A stretch of DNA of 35,355 bases from NCBI GenBank assembly GCA_003427395.1, contig BFEA01000684.1, forward strand, positions 219,185-254,539, given 5' to 3'. Both the position numbers and the translations under genes were made by a program. Below the pieces are notes generated by a model. The model did not search any database, had not been told where the DNA came from, and saw nothing but the letters and a program-made list of their open reading frames with translations. This DNA comes from Chara braunii (taxonomy: Eukaryota; Streptophyta; Charophyceae; Charales; Characeae). Each line of letters starts with the position of its first letter. Position 1 is the stretch's first letter. Below are positions 11,137 through 23,700 of the stretch, piece after piece.

Positions 11137-11246
11137 AGTGGAGGAGATCACAGTAGCTGGGACGATTGCTGGGAGCATTGTCCACTTTCAGAGAGCGAAG
11201 ACAGTGACAGTAACACGAGATGGGGCACTCTCCTCGTCTGGGCGCG
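11137..11246 (+). CDS. Exon 1 in window: glycine-rich ectodomain, SIVHFQRAKTVTV block
   Basis: The acceptor is ttgcag and the donor gtgagt. The first base (A) completes a codon begun in an unseen upstream exon, and the last G starts a split glycine codon finished by the next exon. It encodes VEEITVAGTIAGSIVHFQRA followed by KTVTVTRDGALSSSGRG. This matches the plant family block VEDILVEG...GSVVHFHRAKTV...ISASGMGC. It is probably one turn of a beta-helical, filament-like ectodomain (inference). A remnant of a small transposon end lies at 11094-11120, just before the acceptor. Confidence 0.9.
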
Positions 11247-14200
11247 GTGAGTAACTATCAACTCTATCAGTTAATTGATGTGAGCAGTAGTTATGGTAGT
11301 AGTGATAATGTCTAATAATCTGGCAAGATTACCGGCCTGACCGGGCGACTCACCCGGGGAAGGTCTGCCACCGGGGTCACCCAGGCCGTGTGGGCCATTT
11401 CCCCCACCCACGAAGAGAAGTTGAGATCTGGGTTCTTTTTGTATTTTTCAGTGTCGTCCGTTGTTGGGGTAAAGGGAAGGTATAAACGGGGCTTTAAAGG
11501 GGCTTAAGGCGTGGTAAGGGGGGTGCCTTAGTTTGATTTTTTTTTTTGTTTTCCTTTTTAGGTTTGAAACTTTGAGTCAACAAGGATTCCTTAGGTGGCC
11601 CTCGGCCAAAGTTTTGCTATGAGCCCATGTACCTTGGTGCCGTCCCACCAGATACGTCATGTACATGTACCGGCCCAGAAAAACGCAAATCGCCAATGGC
11701 AATCACTGACTCAAATCACTCGCGAAGCACACACTTAGATTAGAGTAGGATTAGAGATTAACCCGATTCCACTTCTCCCTCCAACCTTGTTAAACAGCAA
11801 GTACATTGCCCAGGCAAACTTCAGGATTGAAAATGAGTCATTTCGCAAAGTTTGTATGGACATTGCTACCGGCTGCATGCGAGCCGCGCCTGGTGGGATG
11901 AACCGGCATGCGAAATGATTTGCCTAGATGTATCTTTTGTGATCCGGCGTGCTGCTGCATTCCGCCAAACGCGGCGCGGATGCAACCGCGTCTAACAAAA
12001 AATGCAGGGAAACGTACTGGCGGTTGAAGCTGGGTGTTTCGATGCAGACTAAACAGAGTACCATTTTGATGCAGTTCTTAGCGAGAAGTCATGTTTTTCT
12101 GTATCGCTGACTGATCAACGGATAAACCAGGGGTTGAACGGCTGACCTGCGTGGCTGTAATGTCTCGGAGTGGCTGTAACCGGGGTTTATGCCGCCCAGC
12201 AACATTGACTGCAAAGTTGGGGAACTTTCAGCTGTACATGAGTTGCTGCATTCTTTGGCTGGTTTGTTGGTTGTGCATGATGTACTTTGCCTTTTTTTCT
12301 TTTCCTTCGGTACTGATTCTGAGCGCTCGTTTTTGTTGATTCATTTCATTGAAACCGGTTCGTAAAATGCACACAGGATGCGGCAGAGGGGAAGGAGTCG
12401 GAAAGGGAGATACTTCAGTTTCTGGAGCAGGTGGAGGCGGAGGTCATGGCGGGAGAGGGGGTTATGGATGTTACAATGGAAGCAGGGGTGAAGGTGGTGG
12501 CGCATATGGCAGTGATAGACTCCCATGTGAGCTGGGCAGCGGAAGTGGGCTTTCCAGTTCAGGTGAAAGCAACAATGGAGGAGGTGTTATAGGTAAGCGT
12601 AACCTGCTTTTTTTTTTTTTTTAATGTGTGTATCCATCCATCCACTTTGCAGTGGACACCCAACATCTCATGATATGAGCTGACGGCAGAATTTTAAACC
12701 ACCAGTTCACCCAGACCTATTTTGATGAACTAAAAGTTGCAATTGCCCGAACCTAAAACAGATGGGTACCAGCCTTTGAAAAAAATAACGTGGTACGGTG
12801 GTACCTGTACCGGTCTGTGTCACATCGTTGTTGTTGAACCTCAGGTGCAATAGAAGGTCGTGCCAATGTATTTTTTTCTCCACTTTTTAAGTTTTTATCT
12901 GGGTTACCAATGGTCTGGGGGCCGGTCGTTTCCCCCGAACGTCTCCCCCATACGTCCGGTACCCCCGTCGTCCGGGGGGAAAAGTTTTTTTTTTTTGTAA
13001 TTTTTTTTTTTTTTTTTTTCGGTTTTCGATTTTTAACTCGTGATTGACTGCGAATTTGAACATGACTCCAAGGGAAAAGTTGCTTGTATTGTTATGTCAC
13101 ATAACATATATTTTTTTGCAGATTTTTCTGAGCACTCTTTTTTNNNNNNNNNNNNNNNTTTTTTTTTTTTTTTTTTTTTTTTTGCGCTAGGTCGGACTAC
13201 CCCTGTCCGATCGGACGTCCGACCAGACGTCCGGTCGGACATCCCGGATGGTCAGGGGGGTCCCGGACGTCCGATCCAACAACCTAGGTTTTTATTCCTT
13301 TTCTTTTCTTTTTTTTTTCCATGCTCTCACGCGGATCGACAGTGTCTACCTTTGGCACATGCCGTTGGTGCTGCACAATATTCAAAACGCATCTGGAGCT
13401 GTGTAAGTCCCAATACATTCAACATGTAGAATCAGTCCAGCTGTAGCGCAAAGCCCTTGGCCTATTGCCCATGCGCAATGATGACACATAATGATACCCC
13501 TCACATATCGAGAAATGGTCCAAATCACAAGTAAAAACAAAAAGAATCCATTGGGAATGAGGCAACGTTTGCAACAAGGACCATCACTAGTTCTAGCCTC
13601 TAGGTACATTTCAAATGTTGTGCAATGAAGAGAGGCCCTCGTACGTGCAAGAGGGCATGAACAGTTCATAAGATCCGTTGCTCCATTAAACATTCAAAAT
13701 GTATCTGCACACTGTAAGGGCGTTTGGAGGCATGGTGAAGGTGCACATGGCTATTGATGATCGCTGCACGCTTAACCCTTTCTGCTTTTGTAGTGTCTTC
13801 CAGACCAATTAACCTACAGTCGGATTACTTCCAGGTGAAGGTGGAATTCTGAGAGCATACTTACAGGAGGACTTTTTTGACTGAGCTCTGAACGTGATTG
13901 CAGTCGGATTACTTCCAGGTGAAGGTGGAATTCTGTTCGGATGCATCCACAGAAGTCCTACTGTTTTGCCCTGGACACAATGCACCCTGATTATGAATGT
14001 ATACAAGCTAGCATTGCGGTCCCATACAGCGAAAATTAGGGTGCGTTATGTCCGGGGGAAGACGGTAGTGTGAGTATGCCCTGAGTGTGACGAATATGAG
14101 TTTTAGACTTTATAGGTGAGATGTCAACTGTATTGTGGGTTGTTCTTCATGTCATGCTGCAGTCCATCCATGCGATGCTGTTGGACAGGCCCTTGGATGA

Positions 14201-14513
14201 TCAAGCCCGTAGAACTTCAGCAGCTCTAGATAAACGGTTCCCTGAACTCCTGGCGATCCTTTTTCTTCTCTGACACCATGTGATCTGAAGATTCTCTCAG
14301 CGAGAGACCTCAGTGGGTTGCCTGTAGCCAGAAAGCTGTGAAGACAGTCTGAAAGGTAGACAAAGACCAGTGTGTTGACCAATTTTCTCTCTGAATGTGT
14401 GGATGTGTGTGTGCGCATGTTTGTGTTCGGAAGAGAGAGAGAGAGAGAGAGAGAGATTTCAAAATGGCGATAAACATACATACTACATCTTGATCCATGT
14501 GAGCGATGCCCTA

Positions 14514-14562
<49 letters not shown>

Positions 14563-17500
14563 TTTGGGGTCGCTTTTCTTATCCAGACTGTTCTTTCAAC
14601 CCTGAGGAGCATCAGGCTGGTTTTCCACTAGGAAGTAAAAAAGTATTATGATGAAAGAACTGCATGCTTCCTTCATCAGGGCCAAAGGACCCCTGACCAG
14701 CATTGATTCCTTCTCTGGAAGGAGGATGGATTGGCAGACAAGCCTTCTGTCCATCCTTAGGGCATACTCAAACTCCTACTTTTTCTACAAAGCTCAGGAT
14801 GGAATAACAGTCAGATTCATCCTGGTCTGCCCGTAATTGCAGTCGGATACATTTAGGAAAGTGCTATTGTGAGTAGGCCCTTTGATTCCTCTCAGTCCCC
14901 ACCTGCCGGAACTTCCAGATTTCAATTTGAACACTACCAGAGTCCTCGAATCGTAAGGCGCTGACCAAGATTCAGCGTATTCTCTGATGCTGTCCACCAG
15001 GCTTGACATTATTAAATGATTTTTATTTTTATTTTTTTGTTGGCCCGAAAAATGTTGATTGTCTCTTTGTTTGGATTTTATGGGTTTTCTGTGCAGTGTT
15101 TGGGGGTGCGGATCATCCAGTTGTTACCCTCACAGTGGATGGGGAGCTGACTGCTGATGGGGGGGATTGCACCCCTCCACATGATAGTGTTGATAGGCCG
15201 GGCGGGGGAGGGGGTTCAGGGGGGAGCATACTGCTTTTTCTCCAGATGCTGAAGACTGGCAATGGATCGGTCATCTCATGCAGAGGTGGGCGTGGGTGCC
15301 CGGTCGGTGGAGGCGGCGGTGCTGGTGGACGAATCCACTTTGAGTGGGCCATGCTGACCACAGGCGAGGACTACATCCTCCGGGCAAATGCAAGTGGATC
15401 TATCGATGTCAGGTACACACTGGAGCTTTGCTACTTTTCACATTTGCACAAACCTAATCCCGTGCCTTCTTTGAAGTTTTCCATGTGCATGTTTTCCCAA
15501 TCTAAACCTGCCCGTTGTTTGCCACCGAATGGCACCCGACTTCAGACGTCATCGCAGTCTTTAGCCAAGTTTACTGCTGGTCCATCTCTGCATCTTCTCC
15601 GAACTATCTCTGAACCTTCCCGAACTCCCTTGACTGTTCCAAAACTCGGCATCGTCCTCCGGGGATGCCTCTGCCCCTTATCTGTCACTGCTTTGACTAA
15701 GGCTCCTTTGACGTTTTTCTACCCTCCGGAGTTGTGTTCCTTTGACCGACGCTCTGAGCCTCTGGGCCTCAGCGGCTTGCTGAGGCAGCTTCTGCTGGCC
15801 CGAGGCTTCATGCATCCCAGGAGACCCTAGATTCACCCCTTGGCTTTGTGTCAATTCTTGGATGCGCACGGGATCTGTGGCCTCGGCGGTTTGCTGAGGC
15901 AGCTGCTGCTGGCCTGAGGCTTCACGCGTCCCAGTAGACCCTGGATTCATCCCTTGGCTTTGCGTCGATTCTTGGACGCGCATGGGATCTTTGGCCAAAC
16001 TTCCCGGCTGTTGACGTCCTGAGGCTTCTGGAACAACCTTTGGCTCTCGGTCTTTGCTGGTCAAACTGGGCCCGACCTTTGACTTTCTGAGGCTTGCACT
16101 ACCTGAATCCAGGACTGCCGGGCCCAGTAGGCTTACCCGTAATCTCAGTCCTGCCACCCCGAGGACATTTCCCAGACCCTTTTCTTGGTTTCTGTTCGCT
16201 TTGAGGGAAGCCTTGCTTATGGTCAGAACCTACTCATGCTATGTTTATGGTAGGAAAGCATGAACCGGGCCGTGATAGCATCCAGTTTCGGTGTCCTCCA
16301 AGCAAAGAACGTAGCCCGGGTGGGGCCTGAGAGACTGACCTGGCTGCCTGCTGGATTGGGGTGTTTGAACCTGCTTCCCTCCGAAATTGAATTCATCTCT
16401 AATTTTCCCTTTTTTCTTCAAACTCCTCATATTCTGATTGCCTCAATCTTTCTTCCCGTCCTATGAATACGATTTTGGGCACGTAAAACAAAACAAAACA
16501 AAAAAAAAACACGATCTTGGGCACATGTTGCACCATACGATAATGCGCACTGCAGTACAAATGCAATAAGTGCCAATAACCCATGTATGCCTCGTGGAAA
16601 GTCTGAGGGCTCCTGGGCCACACTCAGACCCAGGCCGAAAGGGAGAATAAACCCTAAGTAAAGATTCAGGGCCTGGATGGGATACAGTTGACTAAAGTCA
16701 ACTGTCGGAGACCCAACAGTCAAGTCAAAGTGTACCCAGCCCAGGCCCGGTCAGATGCACACACTTGTTTGTATGCAGGTACCCAGACAGCATCCGGACC
16801 AAGGGGAAATCTGCAACTGTACACATCCAGGCCCTCGGCTGTGAGTCAATCTGTACGACTGTGGGGAGGGGACCCGAGGCCAGACAGCCTCGGCAAACAC
16901 TACAAAGGGACTGGCCTCGAGGTGGTCAACATTCAGTCTTGCCGTGCTGCTTGGACACTGGCTCGACTCTGGCTGTACGCTGGCATGACGCTGGCATGAC
17001 GCTGGCGAGACGCTGGCTGTGCGCAGGCACTGTGGACGATGACGCAGGTCTGAGGCATCGTGCTGGCGCTGTCTATTCTGTGCGCCAGACATTGCTCATG
17101 TGGCGCATGCCACTTGTCTGCATTGCTGATGTGGCGCTGCCACCTGTCTTCATTAGTGATGTGGCGCATGCCACCTGTCTGTACTGCTGACGTGGCAATT
17201 GGCCACGCTGTCTGCATGAGGTGACTGGTTGCGACAAGGAGGGAGATCGGGATCTGTGGTTGATTGAGGGACGGGATACTTACCTCTGGCTGACGTAGAT
17301 ATTGCGCCATGCTGGTTGTCTTCATTGTCTCTTTGAGAGAGTAGTGCCACGTGGCACTTCTGTGTGACCGGAACTTATCAGACTTGTTACTGTTATTGAT
17401 TGATGACGTGGAGGGAGAGGAAGCCCTGAGAAGAAGTGGGATTGGTTGGTTACTATTGTGTGATCTTTGGTCTACCTCTTCCACCTTCTCCCTTGTCTAT

Positions 17501-20500
17501 CCTCCCTCCAGTCTCTTCGTCTATTGGTAACGAGATACTGTTGCAGATATCATTTTCACGTTAACTGGAGACTTCGTAGAGACCTGAGACTACTGGAACT
17601 TCGACGTCTGATGAGTATCTCCCTGACTGGGTTCATTGCACAAAACTTGTTCTCACGGTTATCTGCGTATGAATGAATCTCGACTACCGTCTTCACCCAT
17701 ATTTCATGCCCTCTTATTATCACTCTATCTAGACTGAAACTTACAGAGGAGCATCCTCAAATGGTATGCAATGCATTTTGCTCTAGAAGGCGAGAAGCAT
17801 AATATTTTTCTTGTCCTTTTTGCTTATGGCATCCTTGGATTGGTGTGTTGTGGTCGTGTGGCAGTGGAGGCAATGGTAGTAACGACGGGGGGAGCGGCGA
17901 TAACGGGACATTGACAACGATCGATTGCCCCCTGGGACTGTTTGGTGTTTTCTGTGAGGTGGGAAATTGCATGCTCAGATTTGCTCTTCTATTTTCGTTT
18001 GCTTGATTCCTGTTTATGAGCCTCTGCCTCCCACATGGTTTTGTTTTCCCCACTTGTATTGGACTGTATTTTTTTAATTTTTTTTTCCAATGTTCGCTGA
18101 ACAAACCTTATGACCCTGGCTCCTGTCTGGTTCCTTTTCCACGAGCATGTCATCGGTAAATTTGGTAATCTGTTTAACACACGTAACGAAGAGCACTGAT
18201 CCTTCTTTCCGTTATGGCGGAAGGAACCTGTGAACAGCAAAATTGCTTGCTCCCTTTGGGGGGGGGTGGGGGCTTGATTGTCTGGAAAACAGTGGGAAAT
18301 CTTGTCTTTTTTTTTTTAACAACCAGTTGGCTCTGCTACTGTCTTCTCCCGAACATAACGCATATGCGGTAAAGGTATACAACCATAGTTGCCGCGCACC
18401 TCGGTGTGCGAATTGTGCACGAATTGCGCACCGAGCGCAGCGCACCGCACAGCGCATCGAAGCGCAGCGCTTTAGAGAAATTAGGTCGAAAAAAAAAGAA
18501 AAAAGTAGGGGTTTTGTAACTTTTTAGGGCCCCCAGCTCGGCAAGAATGTTAAACTCACCGCGTGAGCGTGGAAACCGGCCGCGCTCCCGGCCCAAATTT
18601 TTCTTTTGGGTAAGGGCTGCCGAAATAATTTGATTTCTGCAGGCCTGTCTTTTCTTTTTTTTTTTTTTTTTTTTAATCGCGCACAGGGCACACCTCCCTC
18701 AGAGCGCGCACCGCGCACAGCGGACCGCACTGTGCACTGCGCACAGTGTGCGCACAGTCATTCCAGCGCACAGCGCAGTGCGCCCCGCCCCGCCCCGCAC
18801 TGCGCACTGGTGCGCCGCAACTATGAATACAACTCATAGGTTGCTTTCTGTTCGAATACAACGGATATGTGTTCTATTCGAATAACCCTAATTTCGAGTA
18901 CCACGCATACACGTTCTATTCGGATGTTTCAACTTTTTTGAAAACTCGAATACAACACATATGCGTTATGTTCGGGGGAAGACGGTTGTCGTGGCGATAC
19001 GAGCCCCCACCACTAGCAGCCCACCTGTTGGCTCCAATCTATTGGTGAGGACGTCTTTGTGCCAGAGCTTTTTGTAATTGTGGCTTTTGTAATGCGACGG
19101 GTAGCACGAGTTCCATGTCAGCAGGGTCGTGCATGCATATGGGGCATATTCATGCGAGGAAAGAGCGAATCTGTCTATGTTCTTGCCAGGAGAGTACGAA
19201 GCTGACTGGTATTCCTTCTAGGTTCATGCTTTTGCAGCTTGAACACTGCACCGGTGGGCCTTGCTCTGCAGAGTAATAGCATACTAGCGCAATCATTCTG
19301 TTTGCTTGTTCGGCGTGGCTGTTGGTTGCTGAGCGCAATCGTATCGCACTACTTGGTTTAGTGTCAAGTTTGTTTCTCTGAAATTTCACGGCATTCGTGG
19401 ATGTCAGGAACTATCAATGCCGCCATCTGGGGGGGTGGGAGTACCTGTTGTGAGGGACGCTCGACTCAGGTTGCAGCCGCTTTTTTGTTTGGTTGTTTTT
19501 TTTCAAAAATTAACTTCATTATCGTAGTATAGCCACTACCGTCTACCCCCGAACATAGCGCACCCTGAAAATGAACGTATTACAAGGTACGTTTCTGCCC
19601 CGATACAGTCAAAATGAGGGTGCGTTGTGTTCGGGGGAAGACGGTAGTGGCCCACTGCTGTTTTCAAAATTTCCAGTTCCCATCAAAGCACAGTCGTCTG
19701 TGAAAAAGTTGGTATGTATAGCCAGCCACTCAGTACCGTCTTCCCCCAAATAGATTGCATGGGCATTACATCTGTATCTGGACTGAAAGTTGCCACGAAT
19801 ACAGCTATAGTGACGGTGTGATGTATTCGGAGGAAGACAGTAGTGCTGGTTTCTGGATTTGAAAAACAGTATTGTCAGTGTGAAAGGTTTATTTTTTCAC
19901 ATATGCAAGGAGAGGGTTTGTGTGAAAACAAGGGCAAAAGTATGGGGTGGATGGAGAGAGAGGATAAGAGGCAAGGGTAGTGCGTGAAAGCATTTGTTTT
20001 TGCCAGGCTCGAGCTAACTACAGTTCCACCCTCTACGTTCTTCCCCCGAATACAACGTACGGTCGTTATAGCTGTATTTGAGGCATCTTTCAGTCTAGAT
20101 ACAGCTTTGATGACCGTACGTTGTATTCGGGGGAAGATGGTAGCTCTGCCGCTCAAGTCAGAGCTCAGGCTGACTCACTCTCTTGGCGGAGCAGCAGCAT
20201 GACTGTTGGGCCAAGGTGCCACTGTACTCATCGTCATATCAGCGAATGATATACTCTTGCCTCCCAGCCTCGAGTCTTTCCCTGGCCGGGTGGCGCTGAC
20301 TCTACGGGTGCACCAGGCCTGCCGCAAGCTGTTGCCTTTCGGCGGGAGCAACATTGCAGTCTGCATGGGCTGAACCTAACCTGAAAGGTGCCTAAAAGCG
20401 GGCCCAGAATACTCTAAAATGTGTGAATTTCGGCAAATCAAGCCGATAAGCAGCAATACTCAGAAAACTGCTGATCATATCTCAGATGGATTCTGTGCGG

Positions 20501-20668
20501 AAGTGCCGAGCTGCACTGGTGCTATGGTTAGAAAGCATGAACCTGGCCATTGTTACAGCCAGGGTTGTGCTTTTTCTAAGCAGGAACATAGAACTGGTTG
20601 TGGGTGGTCCTGACCCCAAGGTTTATCCTCTCCCTGTCCTGTTTTATTTACGGCTGCCACAAGCTTCA

Positions 20669-20701
<33 letters not shown>

Positions 20702-23700
20702 AGCTTCAAGTCCTGAAGCGCTAAAGGATTGATAGTGCATGCTCTCACAGTTTGTATTTGCACTGGAAATCAAAATCAAATGAGGTTTTGCTCTTTTGCT
20801 CCACAGGAGATCTCTGTTCTCATTGAGCTCACGCAGGTGTCCTAAGATGAGCTCCCTGTCCTGTTTTGGCAATGACGCTACTGGAACTCTCGCATCACAG
20901 TTCTTTGTTCCGGCATGCAGTAGGCAAAGGCAGTGTTTGCCTGCAAGCTGTTTGCAGGACTGCGTTAGGCCAATTACCGGAGTCTGAATGACTCTCAAAG
21001 CCATCTGTGTCTCCAAGCTGCTGAACATAATGTCTGTGGCCGATGGCTGAAACTATTACCCTCTGATAGCTTGTTTGTGGCACTTCCGAGTTGTCGCACT
21101 TAATGGGAAACGTTTGTGCCCTCACCAGACCTTCACTTTCTGACACTTGGTACACAGCCAGCGCTCGCCTGCAAGTTGTTTGCCGGGGTGTGTAGATCCG
21201 CTCTTGAACTCTGGAAGAGGTTCTTGGTCTTCGAGCTGTTTGAGAGTGTGCGGGGCCCATAGCTGAAGTCTGCCTGCCTTCACCAGTCCCAAACGCTGCC
21301 CGGTGGGGCTCAACAGAACCCGACCCCCCCCCTGTGGCATTTAAAGGAATCGTGATCGGGTTCCCTTGCTTCACTTTTGTCTCCAGTGCATCAGACTTTG
21401 GATGTTTGGAGGATTCTCTTTATTTATGTTGCCTCTTTCTTGGTTTTCTGGTTTTTTTTTTTTTTTCCTTTTCGTCTGTTCGTGGGTGAACAATCCGACA
21501 CTTGGTGAATTCTGCTTAGGAAGAGCCGGCATGGAGGTGTAAAAGCAACATCGCTATGAAGTAGTATGAACGCTTGGCTGCCACAAGAAGCAACACTGAG
21601 ATTTAGAGGGTGGGATGCTTGCTAAGAGAAGAAAGAAAGAAAAAAAGGGAAGCAATCAGCGCTGTCAGGATCCCTAAAGTCCTATCAGTCACATTAAGGA
21701 GAAAAAAACAGGGCTCCTTTCCGTAGGCAAGTACTCAATGGCCCTGACTCGAGATTTCTTGACCGTAATGGAGAGATGCGTTGGGTGAGTAAAAACTGAT
21801 GCAAGGGACGCTGGAACCGGATTCCAGCTTTTATCAATACAAGTTTCCTTTTTTGTAAGAAAGAAAAGAAATGAAGAGGTCATGATGTCTGCCAGGTGCA
21901 GAGTCGGAGCTTGCCCTCACCTTTAGGCTTTTGCGTTCTTGGGTTGTTTTCGTTTCTTTTCATTTTGGGTCCCTGGCTGGGGTTTTCATTTTTTTACCTT
22001 GTGTCTTGGGACCCTATGCCTCGTCTTTTGTGGGTGTGCTTTTTCTTGTGCATTGTTGCACCAGGAATGCCCAGTTGGAACGTACAAGGACACCGTTGGA
22101 TCGAATAAATCTCTGTGCCGTCCTTGCCCGAGGGATAAGTTGCCGGTCCATGGCACATTTACGCATCGTCGAGGTGAGTGGATTACTGGATTACCCTTTT
22201 TCTTGACCATGTTTTGCAGCAAGGCCATCCCCATGTTCCTTACTGGTGAAAAATATGGTGAGGCGTGAACAGACGACACCCGTTATCTCTATCGGATGCG
22301 TTGTAGAACGGGAACGGCGACAGATTCTGGGCCAAAGAAGAAATGAACGGAGGATCCATTATCTAGCAGCAGACCCTGGTCCAAAGACAATAATGGCATA
22401 CTCGTACTCGCACCACCAACTGGCCTATCTCAGTTGGTACACCCAACTGAATTCTTGAAATATAGACCAGGTGCTGAGTTCAAACTCCACTGGAAGCAGA
22501 TGAGTGAAATACTTACTACAGTAATTCTGAATTACCTAGGGCCGGTCAGTTTGACGATCATGTATCAAGGCCGTGGCGCTATGTTTAATACAAAAAAAAG
22601 GACCTTATCCCAATCGATTCCCCACATGGGAGAATGCGCCAGTTTGGTAACTTCTTCTTGGAGGCAGTGGCGTTTTCCCTCTTTTTTTTGCCCTGAAGAA
22701 AATGACTGAGGATACGACCATTATGCTCTTGCAGTTTGTATCCGTGATAGGCATATGGTAAGGCTGTAGTCACAGTAGGACCTTTTCGACTGATCTCCGC
22801 GTCGTAATTACAGTCAGATATTTTCAGGGCGGGCTGGAATCGCGGAAAGAGTCGTTCGGGAAAGTTGTATAATTGTGAATATGCCCCTTGTGTGTGAGCT
22901 TTGTCTGCAGACAAAGAATTGGCATGTGTGCGTTCTTTTGTGTCTGTTCTTGTGGTGCGCTGTAAAGTGCTACGTCTGCAATAATCTGACTGTGTGTCGT
23001 TGCTGCAGGTGGGGTGATGGAACTTCCATGCCCATACAAATGTATCAATGACAAGTATAGCCTCCCGCATTGCAACACCCCCATTCAAGATCTAATTGAG
23101 CATTTAGGGGGAGCCACGGTGTTTGCGACAATGATGATTGGGGTGATGCTGCTGCTGGCACTTGCTTTGAGCGTCGCAAGAATGAAGTTTGTGTCGGAGA
23201 AGGAGCTCGATGCACCGACGACCCCACGGACCCCGGATAATCACCCGACAGACCACTCGGCTCCGTTTTTGGAGTCTCTCAATGAGGTGAGCGACAGTGG
23301 GAAGGAGGGAGGGACAAGGATGGGTTGAGGTGTCTGGCAGCTTCATCCTTGTGTTTGGATGAGCTGTCAGTTTTGTTTATGGGATAATAATTGGTAATTT
23401 GGTAGATACGGCCCACACAAAATTTGTCGATACGGTCCACGGGAAAACGCTTTTGGTTCATCGCACCTGAACTTTTCCGGTTCGGTAGAAAGGAAAGCAG
23501 GAGGAAAGCAAAGAACTACATTCGCACGAAACGTAGTCAATACAATACCACGAACAGCCAGCAGTGGACAGCACACGGGACAACATCTGATTCAAAAAAG
23601 ACACGTTCACCAACGGTGGGTTAATCGCAATCTTGCGTGCTGCCCAACGATGCTAATGAGTGTTGAAACACAACCCGTCATCCCTCCTACCCTCACCACT

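Larger units (their letters stand above)
12593..15096 (+). other. Intron 2 (2504 bp)
   Basis: Contains the GGACGTCC array with the assembly gap, the partial U6 fragment, the nested MITE pair at 13851-14082, two GA microsatellites and the MITE at 14759-14881. Confidence 0.88.
15413..17864 (+). other. Intron 3 (2452 bp)
   Basis: Contains the 114-bp tandem duplication with an antisense open frame, GACGCTGGC and GTGGCGC tandem repeats at 16960-17205, and a half MITE at 17685. The rest shows nothing recognisable. Confidence 0.85.
17959..22064 (+). other. Intron 4 (4106 bp)
   Basis: Contains the hAT-like element nested in an inverted-repeat element (18347-18987) and three palindromic MITEs in a row (19537-20142). 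20150-22064 shows no recognisable gene or repeat apart from a poly-T near 21452. Confidence 0.88.

Noticed and set aside
13040-13429. 129-codon ORF across the assembly gap
   Set aside because: It consists of poly-Phe from poly-T plus undetermined bases and the GGACGTCC array.
15003-15830. Whole 275-codon ORF as a gene
   Set aside because: Only 15097-15412 has family similarity and splice borders; the ATG at 15003 lies in the intron and the tail is unrelated.
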